Shown: positions 1 to 8,930 of the stretch, one piece after another
How the letters are laid out: the number at the start of each line of letters is the position of its first letter
Numbering within the stretch: the first letter of the stretch is position 1
Source of the DNA: Schaedlerella arabinosiphila
GTDB taxonomy: Bacteria > Bacillota > Clostridia > Lachnospirales > Lachnospiraceae
Direction: 5' to 3'
Length of the DNA stretch: 64,000 nt
NCBI RefSeq assembly: GCF_003885045.1
Contig: NZ_RHJS01000002.1
Location: 6,193,302-6,257,301, forward strand
Notes under the pieces: model-generated
Databases searched by the model: none
What the model was told of the DNA's origin: nothing
Seen by the model: only the letters and a program-made list of their open reading frames with translations
Translations under genes and position numbers: made by a program

Positions 1-2
1 AA

Positions 3-617
3 AGTGAACTGGCTCCAAACGCCGTATTCTGCAAAGTAGATGTGAGCAAGTCCGAACAGGTGGAAAAAATGTTCCGGATGACAGAGGAAAAATTTGGCGT
101 TTTGGATGTCCTGTTCAACAATGCGGCATATTCGCTGAGCAAAACATTGTGGGATACGACGGAAGAGGACTGGGATCAGGTAATGACGGTGAATTTGAAA
201 GGATATTTTTTATGCGCAAAATATGCGCTCCCACTATTGAAGAAAAGTTCCCATGGAGCGATTGTATGTACCGGAAGTGAACTGGGAATCGTAGGGTGTG
301 TGGAGTCGCTTGCATACAATACATCCAAAGGCGGAATTATCCAGTTCGCGAAGAGCCTTGCACTGGAACTTGCACCGTTTGGTATCCGTGTTAACGCTGT
401 GTGCCCGTCTGGTACAGAGACCCCGGCATTTGTAAAAGATATGTCGCGTTCCGGGGATTACGAAGGAGAATGCGCAAGGCTGATTGCAAGCTATCCGCTG
501 CATCGATTGGGACAGCCGATTGATATTGCAAAAGCAGTTGCATTTTTAGCAAGTGAAGAGGCCTCATTTATCACGGGAACACATCTGATGGTTGATGGAG
601 GATACACCGCACAATAG
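3..617 (+). CDS. SDR family NAD(P)-dependent oxidoreductase, 5' partial
   Basis: Short-chain dehydrogenase/reductase; the frame is open to the left edge, so the N-terminal cofactor-binding glycine motif lies outside the window. Visible family marks are the CKVDVS stretch (strand before the adenine-binding Asp), the NNAA motif (LFNNAAYS), the catalytic Ser in CTGSELG, the YNTSK active-site Tyr/Lys and a C-terminal GTHLMVDGG. A GTG at 42 could be mistaken for a start, but the coding frame clearly continues upstream of it. It ends 16 bp before the permease start, so it is probably the upstream gene of an operon with the permease and the RidA protein. The substrate cannot be told from sequence. 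Confidence 0.9.
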   Translation, partial: SELAPNAVFCKVDVSKSEQVEKMFRMTEEKFGVLDVLFNNAAYSLSKTLWDTTEEDWDQVMTVNLKGYFLCAKYALPLLKKSSHGAIVCTGSELGIVGCVESLAYNTSKGGIIQFAKSLALELAPFGIRVNAVCPSGTETPAFVKDMSRSGDYEGECARLIASYPLHRLGQPIDIAKAVAFLASEEASFITGTHLMVDGGYTAQ

Positions 618-633
618 TTTAGGAGGAAAGAAA

Positions 634-1986
634 ATGTCAAATACGGAAAAGAAACAGGGTGAATTAAAACGTAAATTAGGTGTCGGAGCGGCATTGGCAA
701 TTGCGGTCGGGACAACGGTTGGCTCAGGAATTTTTACTTCGCTTGCTGAAGTGGCAGGCGCATCCGGTTCGGCAGCTATGATGATTGCAAGCTTTATTAT
801 CGGCGGTTTGATAATGATTCCGCAGAATATGCTTTACGCAGAATTGTCGTCCGCATATCCAGAAGATGGGGGACAGTTTACATGGTTAAGGGAGGCGAAT
901 TGGAGACCTATCGCATTTTTGAATGGATGGCTGGCTTTTTGGGCAACAGATCCATGTACCTGCTCAGTTATGTCACTTTCTATTGCCAGTTATGTTGCCT
1001 TTTTTATTCCGTCGCTTCAGGGATTTCCGATTAAAATCATGGCAGTATGCATCATTCTGGCTTTTACATATCTGCACTATAGATCCGTAGAAGCAGGTGC
1101 AAAATTCCAGGAGCTTATCACAAGCCTGAAGATGCTTCCATTCTTTCTGCTGATCATCGTCGGACTGTTCTTTATGAATGGCTCCCAGTTGGCAGAACCT
1201 GCTATCGTTGGCGCGCCGGTCGGCATTGCGGCACTTTTGGCAGGCGTCTCCGCTACAACATGGTCTTATGACGGTGCAATCGGTGCATGCTATATGACAG
1301 GGGAGGTAAAAGACCCGTCAAAGACGATGCCGAAGGTTATGATTGGATGTATTGCGATCGTGATTTTACTATACGGAGGACTCTCGACGATAGCGGCAGG
1401 GCTGATACCGATCGGAGAGCTTGCAGCTACGGATACACCGATTGCGCTTGCATTTTCAGAAATTCCTATGATCGGAAAGGCAGCAGGCATCGTGACGGCG
1501 CTTCTGGCGATTCTTGTAATAACCGGCTCTATGTCCGGCGCAACAATGTATCAGCCGAGACTGGAATATGCGATGGCGAAAGACGGCTTATGGTACAGTC
1601 GTTTTGCAGAGGTTCATCCGGAATATAACACGCCTTCCTTTGCACTCGGCGCGCAGGCGGTATACGCTATTTTGCTGGTATTCCTGTCAGGAATCAATGA
1701 TCTTCTTGGATACTTTACCGTAATCTGCCTTGTGAAAAACATGCTGGTATTCTGTACGATGTTTGTACACCGCAGTAAAGCGTCCTATAATCCGGGATGG
1801 AAATGTCCTGCGTGGAAGATTATGACGATCATAGCCATTTTTGCAAATGGAATCCTTTTGGTTTCCACGTTCCTCTGGGCGCCGGGAGCATCCTTGATCG
1901 CAGGTGTTGTTGCTCTCATAACAGGACTTCCGGCATACTATTATTTTGAACACAAAAATAAGAAAAAGCAGGCACAGGCCAGATAG
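634..1986 (+). CDS. APC-superfamily amino acid permease
   Basis: About 450 residues with roughly 12 hydrophobic segments. The first membrane segment carries the APC signature GTTVGSGIF, so it should be a cytoplasmic-membrane amino acid transporter or antiporter. I choose the ATG at 634 because AGGAGG lies 8 bp upstream at 621-626; an earlier in-frame start at 592 would overlap the dehydrogenase and lacks such a site. A following RidA protein (15 bp downstream) suggests uptake of an amino acid that is then catabolised through enamine/imine intermediates. Which amino acid is unknown. Confidence 0.88.
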   Translation: MSNTEKKQGELKRKLGVGAALAIAVGTTVGSGIFTSLAEVAGASGSAAMMIASFIIGGLIMIPQNMLYAELSSAYPEDGGQFTWLREANWRPIAFLNGWLAFWATDPCTCSVMSLSIASYVAFFIPSLQGFPIKIMAVCIILAFTYLHYRSVEAGAKFQELITSLKMLPFFLLIIVGLFFMNGSQLAEPAIVGAPVGIAALLAGVSATTWSYDGAIGACYMTGEVKDPSKTMPKVMIGCIAIVILLYGGLSTIAAGLIPIGELAATDTPIALAFSEIPMIGKAAGIVTALLAILVITGSMSGATMYQPRLEYAMAKDGLWYSRFAEVHPEYNTPSFALGAQAVYAILLVFLSGINDLLGYFTVICLVKNMLVFCTMFVHRSKASYNPGWKCPAWKIMTIIAIFANGILLVSTFLWAPGASLIAGVVALITGLPAYYYFEHKNKKKQAQAR

Positions 1987-2001
1987 GGGGAGGAAACGAT
2001 T

Positions 2002-2391
2002 TTGAAAAAGGAATTGATTTCAACAGATCGGGCTGCACAGCCGGGAGGATGGTATTCCCAGGGGTTTCAAGTCGGAGATTTTGTTTTTACAGCCGGAATA
2101 ACGGGAACAGATCCGGAAACCGGGAAGCTGGTTGGTCCGGACGATATCCAGGCTCAGACACATCAGATTATGAAGAACATGAAGGCGATCCTGGAAGCTG
2201 CCGGAACCGATCTGGAGCATGTATTCAAAACACTGGTATTTGTTGCCGATATCGATCAGTTTTCAATTTTCAACGAAACCTATAAGCAGTATTTTCCGGA
2301 AAATCCCCCTGCACGCTCTACGATGCAGGTTGGAAAATTTAATGGAGGAATGGCGATCGAGATTGAAGCGATCGCGGTAATAGAAAAGTAA
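2002..2391 (+). CDS. RidA/YjgF family enamine/imine deaminase
   Basis: 129 residues, the normal length of the RidA family, which hydrolyses reactive enamines/imines released by PLP enzymes. The family signature is at the C-terminal half: PARSTMQVGKF with the conserved substrate-binding Arg, then GGMAIEIEAIAV. The start is TTG at 2002, supported by a GGGGGAGGAAACG ribosome site just upstream. It is the last gene of the dehydrogenase-permease-RidA operon and is followed by a strong terminator. Its role as detoxifier of an amino acid degradation intermediate is inferred from the permease neighbour. Confidence 0.92.
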   Translation: MKKELISTDRAAQPGGWYSQGFQVGDFVFTAGITGTDPETGKLVGPDDIQAQTHQIMKNMKAILEAAGTDLEHVFKTLVFVADIDQFSIFNETYKQYFPENPPARSTMQVGKFNGGMAIEIEAIAVIEK

Positions 2392-2410
2392 ATATATTTA
2401 TAATATTAAG

Positions 2411-2457
2411 AAAAAGGGATGGTGCCTCTACGTATATTTATGTCACCATCCCTTTTT
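2411..2457 (+). terminator. Rho-independent terminator after ridA-like gene
   Basis: Perfect 14-bp stem (AAAAAGGGATGGTG with CACCATCCCTTTTT) around a 19-nt loop, ending in a T run. It closes the operon to its left. The stop codon of the HxlR remnant on the other strand lies inside the hairpin. Confidence 0.85.
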
Positions 2458-2586
2458 ATCCGAGATTTCATTCACAGATTCTTTCCCGGCACATCTCCCT
2501 TTCCCCGCCCCGTCCAGATAGTCCGCCCCCCACGCGCACATAGCCTCCAGCACGGGAATCACGCTTTCTCCAAAGGAAGTCAGGGA
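2443..2586 (-). pseudogene. HxlR-family transcriptional regulator, C-terminal remnant
   Basis: Read on the minus strand, this region encodes LTSFGESVIPVLEAMCAWG followed by about 25 residues and a TGA stop (2443-2445). LTxFGxSLxPVLxALCxWG is the hallmark end of the HxlR winged-helix family. Everything N-terminal (the DNA-binding part) is missing and the frame runs directly into nitroreductase sequence on the opposite strand. I read this as the left half of a deletion scar. Confidence 0.75.
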
Positions 2587-3025
2587 ACAGATCCTGGAGG
2601 CCGCGCATGTGGCTCCGACGGCGGCAAACCTGCAGCCCGTCCGCCTGCTTGTGGTTCAAAGTGACGAGGGGCTTGCCAAGATAGGAACGGCAGCCAATAT
2701 CTACGGTGCGCCGTTGGCAATCATTGTATGCGCCGACCACAAAAAGGCGTGGGTGCGCCCCTTTGATCAGAAACAGACCTGCGATATCGACGCCTCCATT
2801 CTGACAGACCATATGATGCTGCAGGCCGCGGAGCTGGGGCTTGGAAGCGTGTGGATCTGCTATTTCAAACCGGATGTCCTGAAAAAAGCATTCGATCTGC
2901 CGGACCATCTGGAACCGGTCAACATTTTGGCAGTCGGTTATTCCAATGAGGAAGCCGCCGCTGCAGACCGCTTTGACAAAACACGGATTCCGGTGGAACA
3001 ACTGGTCTCCTATGAAAAACTGTAA
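2567..3025 (+). pseudogene. Nitroreductase family protein, N-terminally truncated
   Basis: The frame encodes SPKEVREQILEAAHVAPTAA followed by NLQPVRLLVV, the usual beginning of the FMN-binding core of nitroreductases, and continues to a normal C-terminus (LGSVWICYF, then LAVGYSNEEAA). The FMN-phosphate-binding RRSxRxF segment expected before it is absent and a TAG stop at 2519-2521 closes the frame, leaving no credible start; ATG 2609 has no ribosome site. Probably non-functional. HxlR and nitroreductase genes are often divergent neighbours, so both stumps are explained by one deletion across their shared promoter. Confidence 0.75.
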
Positions 3026-3070
3026 AGCCGCAGACTCATATTTTTCGGACATGATTATTTTTCCAAATCT

Positions 3071-3099
3071 AGGACTTTTTTGCGATAATATGGTATGAT
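3071..3099 (+). promoter_or_regulatory. Candidate extended -10 promoter
   Basis: TGGTATGAT (extended -10, TATGAT at 3094-3099) with a weak AGGACT at 3071-3076, 17 bp apart. It would serve the gene starting at 3137. Confidence 0.4.
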
Positions 3100-3136
3100 A
3101 TAAAGAAAAAGCAGAAAGAATGGAGGAGAAATACAA

Positions 3137-3487
3137 ATGATTCAGAAAATTGCCATCGTACCCTATGTAACGTATGGGAGACTTGCCCAGGCCGGATATG
3201 ACGGTCACCTGAATGTGTTCAAAAAGAAGAGAAGCGCTGTGCTGAAAGAAAATCTGGAAGCTGCGATATCGGAGGAGAAGTGGAACATAGAGGTGATCGT
3301 GGATGTAAACCATGGAGACCTGCAGGGGCTGCAGCGTGAAGGTGTGGATTTATTTCTCATTCCGGAAGGAGCCGCAACCTATGCGGATTATGAGAACATC
3401 GACAAAAAGATGTGCTTCAAGCTGAATCAAGACGAATATGAAAACGGAACGGTCGGCCGGATCATAGAGTATATCAGAAACTTTTGA
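3137..3487 (+). CDS. Conserved small cytoplasmic protein, function unknown
   Basis: 116 residues preceded by TGGAGGAG and an 8-9 bp spacer. No signal peptide or membrane segment. The N-terminus (MIQKIAIVPYVTYGRLAQAG) and the alternating hydrophobic pattern (IEVIVDVN, VDLFLIPEG) suggest a small alpha/beta fold of the receiver or PTS-IIB kind, but I do not recognise a family. It stands alone, with its own promoter-like sequence upstream. Confidence 0.6.
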   Translation: MIQKIAIVPYVTYGRLAQAGYDGHLNVFKKKRSAVLKENLEAAISEEKWNIEVIVDVNHGDLQGLQREGVDLFLIPEGAATYADYENIDKKMCFKLNQDEYENGTVGRIIEYIRNF

Positions 3488-4028
3488 TCTGTGATACATA
3501 AAATAGTTCCTGTTTTCACGGCACATTTTTAATTTTAAAGAAATATGTTCTGTGTTTTTCCGGGCGGCATGATACAATAGAAGAGTGGGAGATCAGGTAC
3601 CCACGTATCATTCAAGGAAGGAGTGATTCTTGATGAAGGGGGAAAAAACAAATTTTCCGGCCCGGAAATACACAGCAGGTTTTCCATAGGAGCGCCGTCA
3701 GCACCTATTACCGATTCAGACGGATACCTTGTGAAAGGGCCGAATGGCCATGATTGGGTACCTTTAGGTATGACGTCTGGTACAACAAAAAAGAAAGGAA
3801 TGCAGGATTGCTGATATCTGCCTGTCGTTATGGACTCTTTCGGCAGCAGGCTGCAGATTCGCCTGGGGCCCGCTGCCAAGTTTGAGAATAACATCAGTTA
3901 TGAATGACCGATTAACTGAGCCGGATGATTCAATCCGTGCATAAGGCAAAATGAAATGAAAATATTGTTGTTTCCGGTTTCGCGGGTGCTTTTTTCGGGG
4001 GCGCTCAAGAAGATCAGGGGGGCATATT
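3488..4028. other. Intergenic stretch with degenerate sequence
   Basis: No convincing full-length gene. A -10-like TACAAT (3573-3578, with a TGA extension) and GGAAGGAG precede an ATG at 3633 that opens only 18 codons before TAG, which may be the stump of a lost gene. One unit of the GGCCGAATGGCCAT repeat lies at 3722-3771. The rest shows no clear structure to me. Confidence 0.5.
3722..3771 (+). repeat. Dispersed GGCCGAATGGCCAT repeat, copy 1
   Basis: ATACCTTGTGAAAGGGCCGA and the following TGGCCATGATTGGGTACC closely match the unit at 12072. The core GGCCGAATGGCC is a near-palindrome. In one frame it reads YLVKGPNGH, while the copy at 12072 reads YLVKRPNGH. Confidence 0.7.
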
Positions 4029-4316
4029 ATGGATTACATACGTGCGGCTGAGATCCTGCCGCAGGAATTGATCGAACAATTGCAGCAATATGCAGACGGC
4101 GCCGTGATCTATATTCCGAAAAAGGAGGAGGAGAAGAAAGCCTGGGGCGAGCAGACAACCACGAAGAAAGAACTTGCGCGGAGAAATGCGGAAATATATG
4201 CGGATTCCCTGACCGGGAAGCCCATCAAAGAACTGGCAGAAACATATTTCCTTGCGGAAAAGAGTATCCAGCGGATCATTCGCCAGGAAAAGCGCAAATC
4301 GGAAAAACACCGTTGA
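4029..4316 (+). CDS. CD3324 family HTH protein
   Basis: 95 residues. The N-terminus (RAAEILPQELIEQLQQYADG then IYIPKKEE) and a C-terminal helix-turn-helix (IKELAETYFLAEKSIQRII) match the clostridial CD3324 family, which resembles the Mor/Martha HTH proteins. GGGGGG lies 9 bp before the ATG. Presumed small DNA-binding regulator; targets unknown. It is monocistronic and converges with the acyltransferase gene. Confidence 0.8.
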   Translation: MDYIRAAEILPQELIEQLQQYADGAVIYIPKKEEEKKAWGEQTTTKKELARRNAEIYADSLTGKPIKELAETYFLAEKSIQRIIRQEKRKSEKHR

Positions 4317-4366
4317 CCTGCCGTATATTGCAGCACACATATGTCAGACATCAGGTCAAAACACAT

Positions 4367-4392
4367 GAGGGGCGGTATTCTCACCGTCCCTC
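4367..4392. terminator. Possible bidirectional terminator hairpin
   Basis: GAGGGGCGGT pairs with ACCGTCCCTC (one mismatch, 6-nt loop) between two convergent genes. There is no long T run on either side, so its role is uncertain. Confidence 0.35.
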
Positions 4393-6284
4393 TATTGATT
4401 TCGATATACCTCGGCTGCCGCTTCTTTGATCCCATTGACGTAAGCCTGACAGCCCTCATAAGTCAGATGAATCCCGTCTCCGGCAAAATATTCTCCGTGC
4501 CCTTCGCTGATCTTGTACCAGTCCACCAGATATGTATTTTCCCTGGCCTTTGTAAATGCATAGATTTCCTCATTGTTCGGTCCCTCCCAACTGACGTAAG
4601 GCACCCGGACCGTGACGAGGAACAGGGGCCTGTCCGGGCCGAGCATGTCACGCAGCGTATCCAGGGAATGATAAAGTAGCCCGTTGGCGCCCAGGGCGAA
4701 GATCACGCCGTCCCCGTTCCAGCCGTGTACATTTACATAGGTATCATAGATGCCGATGATCTCCGTCGTCTGACGCCCTACAGCCACATCGCTGATACTG
4801 CTGGGAAAAGCCGAGTAAAATTCATCCGTAGCGCCCATGGCGACGGAGTCCCCGATCAGCAGCAGGCGCAGCCCGCTTAAAAGTTCCTCATCCGCCAAGG
4901 CTGTCTCCACGCCGGCCTGGGCCGGATTCGGTTTTGCGGATTCCTTCCATTCCAGTGTTTTACGCCTTGCGATCTCTTTCGCTTTTTCCTCCTGCTGTTC
5001 CAGTTCTTCGATATGCTCCAATGCATTTTCACGGGGAACAAAAAGGATGCAGAGCAGGACGCCTGCTGCGATTACAAAAGCTGCGGACACCGCTCGTATG
5101 CTTCTTTTCAGCGTCCGGATCTGCTTTCGGCGTTCCCGTTTCGTCTCAGGTTCGCCGCGGATCACAGCAATGCTTTTCCCTATGATCCCATGGCGGATCG
5201 GAGTCTCGATAAAGCGGTATGACAAAGCGGACAGCAGGATTGTCAGCAGGATTTCCAAAATGCTGACCCACAAGGGGGCTTTCTTACCGCCGCTGATTAG
5301 AAGTATCACCGGATAATGCCACAGATAGATGCCATAGGAGCGGTCGCTGATCCATTTTAATGGGGCTGCGCTCAGAAGCCGGCTCAGGATGCCGTCCGTA
5401 TTCAGAAGCGAACCGATCACCAGGACCGTGCAGACAGAGACGAGCCCCTGTCCGCCCCGGTACAGGAAGCTGCTGTATCCGTCCGTCCGGGCCGTCATAT
5501 AGAGAATCACCAGAAGCCCGGCGATTCCCGCGGCATCACGGAACAGACAGGAGGCTGGCGTTCTCTTCTGCTTTCTTTTTGCAGAGCCGTCCCCTGCGGC
5601 AAATGCCAGAAAAGCTCCGAACAACAGGGAAAACACCCTGGTGTCGGTTCCGTAATATACCCGGCTGGGGTCATGGGAGGGATCAAACAGAACCCACATG
5701 GCGCCCATGGAAAGTATGGCCAGAAGGAGCGTTGTGCAGGCGGATCGTTTCCTCCAGTCCGGAAATTTTGCAAAAAAAATAAGCAGAAGCGGGTACACCA
5801 GATAAAACTGGGCTTCTACGGATAAAGACCAGCAGTGTGTAAGCGGTGACGGCATGCCTGCATTTTCAAAATAAGAGACATTTCTGAAGATCTGATGCCA
5901 GTTATTGTAGCAAAAAATCGCGGACAGCAGATCAGAACAGGTTTTTGTAAAAAGAACCCTGTTCCAGACGGCGCCCGCAAAGATCAAAAAGCTCACCATG
6001 ACCAGGACCGCAGGCAGCAGTCTCCGGATTCGGCGGACCCAAAATTTTTTCAGATCAATTGTGCGGGTGCTTCCGAGCTCCGACACCAGTATCCGTGTGA
6101 TTAAAAATCCCGAGATTACAAAAAATACAGTGACGCCGAGCAGCCCGCCCTTTGCAAATGGGAACTGCAGGTGATACGCAAGCACCATCAAAACCGCAAT
6201 TGCCCGCAGACCGTCAATACCGGTGATGTATTGGCCCTGCTTACTGTAACTCTTCTTATCCGTTCTCATTTGTTCACCATCCAC
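4392..6284 (-). CDS. Acyltransferase 3 / SGNH membrane acyltransferase
   Basis: 630 residues in two parts. Residues about 20-400 form the multi-pass acyltransferase-3 domain (YITGIDGLRAIAVLMVLAYH with the conserved His, then GVTVFFVISGFLIT). After a linker rich in Glu/Lys, an extracytoplasmic SGNH-type domain carries LLIGDSVAMG near 478, the GAN block and DGIHLTYEG near 603. This is the OatA-like layout of proteins that O-acetylate peptidoglycan or surface polysaccharide. The start is GTG with AGGGGG 9 bp upstream; an ATG at 6269 is the alternative. Which polymer is modified is not visible. Confidence 0.85.
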   Translation of the reverse strand: MDGEQMRTDKKSYSKQGQYITGIDGLRAIAVLMVLAYHLQFPFAKGGLLGVTVFFVISGFLITRILVSELGSTRTIDLKKFWVRRIRRLLPAVLVMVSFLIFAGAVWNRVLFTKTCSDLLSAIFCYNNWHQIFRNVSYFENAGMPSPLTHCWSLSVEAQFYLVYPLLLIFFAKFPDWRKRSACTTLLLAILSMGAMWVLFDPSHDPSRVYYGTDTRVFSLLFGAFLAFAAGDGSAKRKQKRTPASCLFRDAAGIAGLLVILYMTARTDGYSSFLYRGGQGLVSVCTVLVIGSLLNTDGILSRLLSAAPLKWISDRSYGIYLWHYPVILLISGGKKAPLWVSILEILLTILLSALSYRFIETPIRHGIIGKSIAVIRGEPETKRERRKQIRTLKRSIRAVSAAFVIAAGVLLCILFVPRENALEHIEELEQQEEKAKEIARRKTLEWKESAKPNPAQAGVETALADEELLSGLRLLLIGDSVAMGATDEFYSAFPSSISDVAVGRQTTEIIGIYDTYVNVHGWNGDGVIFALGANGLLYHSLDTLRDMLGPDRPLFLVTVRVPYVSWEGPNNEEIYAFTKARENTYLVDWYKISEGHGEYFAGDGIHLTYEGCQAYVNGIKEAAAEVYRNQ

Positions 6285-6293
6285 AGCATATGA

Positions 6294-6325
6294 CCCCCTG
6301 CTCCCTCATAAGTGAGGAGCGGGGG
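6294..6325. other. Intercistronic GC-rich hairpin
   Basis: CCCCCTGCTCCCTCA pairs with TGAGGAGCGGGGG (two one-base bulges) around a TAAG loop. It has no T run and sits between two minus-strand genes, overlapping the region just upstream of the acyltransferase ribosome site. It could be a weak terminator or mRNA-stabilising stem. Confidence 0.45.
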
Positions 6326-6359
6326 GCCTGTATGACATTCCCTTTCCATTCGCGGTCGT

Positions 6360-6782
6360 TTAGTACTGGCCGGCCTTTTCGTTCAAAGAAGCTCCATAAG
6401 TATACAGTAGTGGAAAGAACAGCCCAAGGACCGCGCTGGTCAGAGCAGGAATGACCGGATCGCCCTGCAATATGGCAAAGATTGTATTGCTGGCTCCTGC
6501 GATCAATGACGCGAGAATCAGCAGAAATCCTTTTTTCTTCAGAAACGCTGCCTTTTCTGCGCAGTCACAATATTTGATCCCTATCGCAGCGGCATGAAAT
6601 TCCAGAACAGCAAAGACTGTATAGATCACAGCGATTGCAACCACCATCCAGCCCAGCGGTTCACCGGTGTCTATGGTGCCGCAGGCCAGGATCAGGTCTA
6701 TGACCAGATAGAGCACAATACTGATCACCCCGCTTACAGCCATAAAGATACTTGGTATTTTGATAAAATTTTTCCCCGGCAT
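6360..6782 (-). CDS. Four-helix membrane protein, unknown function
   Basis: 140 residues with four hydrophobic segments (about 12-34, 44-66, 84-104 and 108-130) and a short polar Cys-containing loop (KYCDCAEKAAFLKKKG) between the second and third. AAGGAGG precedes the ATG. It follows the sensor kinase gene on the same strand with a gap of about 90 bp, but a link to that system is only positional. I do not recognise the family. Confidence 0.6.
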   Translation of the reverse strand: MPGKNFIKIPSIFMAVSGVISIVLYLVIDLILACGTIDTGEPLGWMVVAIAVIYTVFAVLEFHAAAIGIKYCDCAEKAAFLKKKGFLLILASLIAGASNTIFAILQGDPVIPALTSAVLGLFFPLLYTYGASLNEKAGQY

Positions 6783-6870
6783 AAAGTAGTCCTCCTTCGT
6801 ATTGTAACCAGCGGCGGCGTAACGCCCTGCGGATACAGTCTAGCATAAAGTGCGAAAAAGAAAAGCTGCC

Positions 6871-8202
6871 TTACGGATATTGCGAAATTATTACCGAAAC
6901 CTTAAAAATCTGATTTTGATACTCGATCCTGGCAATACCGTGATATTTTTCGGTAATACTCAGGACAGAGGAAAGCCCGATCCCTTTCCGGTCTTTTCTT
7001 TTGGAGGAAAGGAAAGCTCCGTCCGCCGTCTGCCGCACGGCCCCTTCATAATTGTTGCAGACCTGGATCGTTAAGATAGACCTGCTGGGCATGGACAGGC
7101 TGATATCCAGAAACCGCTCCTGCGGCTTCATGCGGCGGTGCGCTTCCACCGCATTTTCCAGGAGATTGCCGACAACAATACAGAGCTCCGCGTCGGGGAT
7201 GGGAAGGGGATCTGAGAGGGCGGCATTTACGGAGATATCCACATGCTCTTTTTCCTCCTGCTCCAAATAATAGGACAGCAGGGCATTGACGGCGGCGCTG
7301 CAGCAGAAAGTCTCTGTCTGGCGTGCAGGGAAGATCGCTGCAGACTGCCGGATATAGGTTTTCAGCCCCTCCAGATCATGGTCCCCCAGAAACCCTTCCA
7401 TTGCCAGGAAATGATGCTGTATATCGTGTCTGAAACGACGGGTTTCCTGAATATTGCTCTGCAGCAGCTCCATCTGTTTCTGTTGGGCCGCGATCTGGGT
7501 CTCCGACAGGTGGAGGTTTTCCTGGAGCACCGCGTTTTTGCTTACGTCGATCATCATTTTCAATAAAATCCCATAAGTGGAGAAGGTCAGAAGGACCCAG
7601 AAAGGCGGGATCGGGAAAAAAACGTCCTCCGGGGAAAGGCCGAAGCGGGAATATTCCGGCGCGATCGTGACCGTATAGACCGCGTTATTGCTTACAGGGA
7701 TCAGCCAGACCCACTTCCAGACGGAGAGCGAGACCGTATAGTCCAGGGCGGGCCGCATAAAATGTCTGTAAAACAGCCAGATAGCAGGAAAGGTCAGCAG
7801 GGTGAGCAGCGTCGTAATAAATGCGATCGGCAGAATAGGCTGTCTGGGCAGTTCGCCGTTCATCAGATAATAGAGATCCATGGAGAGAAAGCGGATATTT
7901 TCAGAATAGGAATTGACCACCTCAATGATAAAAAGGCTCTGCCAGAAATTATATTTACATGCGCTGCTAAAGATCAGTACGCCGGAAAACATGGAGGCGG
8001 CGGAGATCAGCAGATGATGAAGGGGTGTTTCGAACAAAAAATAGATGTAGGTTCCCCAGAAAGAAATGGTCAGAAAAACAGAGCCGCCGATGAAAATCCG
8101 AAGGACCGTGGGCGTTTTCAACTGATCCCAAAAAACCAGAAGGAGCAGTAAGATACAGGGTACGACAAAAAGCAGGCTGTTGATAATATACGCAAGCGTC
8201 AT
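6871..8202 (-). CDS. GHKL-domain sensor histidine kinase (AgrC-like)
   Basis: 443 residues. Residues 1 to about 215 hold six or seven hydrophobic segments, followed by a coiled coil (LSETQIAAQQKQMELLQSNI), a phospho-acceptor His in RFRHDIQHHFLAMEG, and a GHKL ATPase with the N box GNLLENAVEAH and a GIGLSSV G2 box. This is the layout of AgrC/VirS-type kinases that sense a peptide or membrane signal. Its ATG overlaps the stop of the LytTR regulator by 4 bp, so the two are translationally coupled. No agrB/agrD-like gene is adjacent, so the signal is unknown. Confidence 0.9.
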   Translation of the reverse strand: MTLAYIINSLLFVVPCILLLLLVFWDQLKTPTVLRIFIGGSVFLTISFWGTYIYFLFETPLHHLLISAASMFSGVLIFSSACKYNFWQSLFIIEVVNSYSENIRFLSMDLYYLMNGELPRQPILPIAFITTLLTLLTFPAIWLFYRHFMRPALDYTVSLSVWKWVWLIPVSNNAVYTVTIAPEYSRFGLSPEDVFFPIPPFWVLLTFSTYGILLKMMIDVSKNAVLQENLHLSETQIAAQQKQMELLQSNIQETRRFRHDIQHHFLAMEGFLGDHDLEGLKTYIRQSAAIFPARQTETFCCSAAVNALLSYYLEQEEKEHVDISVNAALSDPLPIPDAELCIVVGNLLENAVEAHRRMKPQERFLDISLSMPSRSILTIQVCNNYEGAVRQTADGAFLSSKRKDRKGIGLSSVLSITEKYHGIARIEYQNQIFKVSVIISQYP

Positions 8203-8930
8203 GGCAGTATGACTCCTTTTGAATAGTGGTCAAAAATATAGTCGGCATATTTCTGCACGGCATCGCGCCTGCGGGCGGCGGCGATCTGGATGCGTTCGCC
8301 GTTTTTCAGTAAAAATTCCTTTTGGCCGAAGGACTCGATATAATCCATATTGACCATGCAGTTTCGGCAGCAGTGCAGGAAATTGGCGTAGGGCGCCAGC
8401 ATCGGAAGGAATGCGTCAAAGGACATATGGGAGCGTATGACGCAGTCTGTCGTATGAACCTGGATATAGTGGTTGGAATAATCCGTATACACAATATCGG
8501 AGACCAGTACCCGGGTATAGTAACGTCCTTCCTTTAATTCAATATAGCGGGCAAATCGGGCCGCGATCTGTTCAAAACGATCCAGAGCGTCTGACAGATC
8601 CGCATAGCAGTAAGGCTTTACCAGGTAATCCAGGGCATGGACGCGGTAGGCGCTGACCGCATGCTCCCGGCTGACGGTGGTAAAGATGATCTGGCACTTG
8701 GGGTCGGCCTCCTGTACCCGCCGGGCAAGCTGGATGCCGGTCGTATGCCCCAGATAAATGTCAAGAAAAACCAGATCATAGACCGTGTGCCGCAAAGACT
8801 TTAAAAATGCAGTTCCCTCCGAAAAGGATTCAATATTCATATGTATATTGTGCTCATTGCAATAGCGGGATAAATCCCTGCGTAAAAGTTCGATGTCGCT
8901 TCCGGAATCATCTACCAGTGCTGTCGTCAT
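8199..8930 (-). CDS. LytTR-type response regulator
   Basis: About 243 residues: a receiver domain with acidic VDDSGSDIE at the start and the phospho-acceptor Asp in LVFLDIYLGH, then a LytTR DNA-binding domain (ILVSDIVYTDYSNHYIQVHT). I choose ATG 8930 because GGAGG lies 6 bp before it; longer starts upstream have no ribosome site. It is the first gene of the pair with the GHKL kinase. Such pairs usually control bacteriocin, virulence or competence-like functions; the targets here are unknown. Confidence 0.9.
   Translation of the reverse strand: MTTALVDDSGSDIELLRRDLSRYCNEHNIHMNIESFSEGTAFLKSLRHTVYDLVFLDIYLGHTTGIQLARRVQEADPKCQIIFTTVSREHAVSAYRVHALDYLVKPYCYADLSDALDRFEQIAARFARYIELKEGRYYTRVLVSDIVYTDYSNHYIQVHTTDCVIRSHMSFDAFLPMLAPYANFLHCCRNCMVNMDYIESFGQKEFLLKNGERIQIAAARRRDAVQKYADYIFDHYSKGVILP

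Noticed and set aside
3623..3814. 63-codon frame containing YLVKGPNGH
   Set aside because: No start with a ribosome site in that frame; the nearby GGAAGGAG serves an ATG in another frame that stops after 18 codons. Treated as repeat-derived sequence.
6594..6848. Plus-strand frame opposite the four-helix membrane protein
   Set aside because: Shadow of the minus-strand gene, with no ribosome site.
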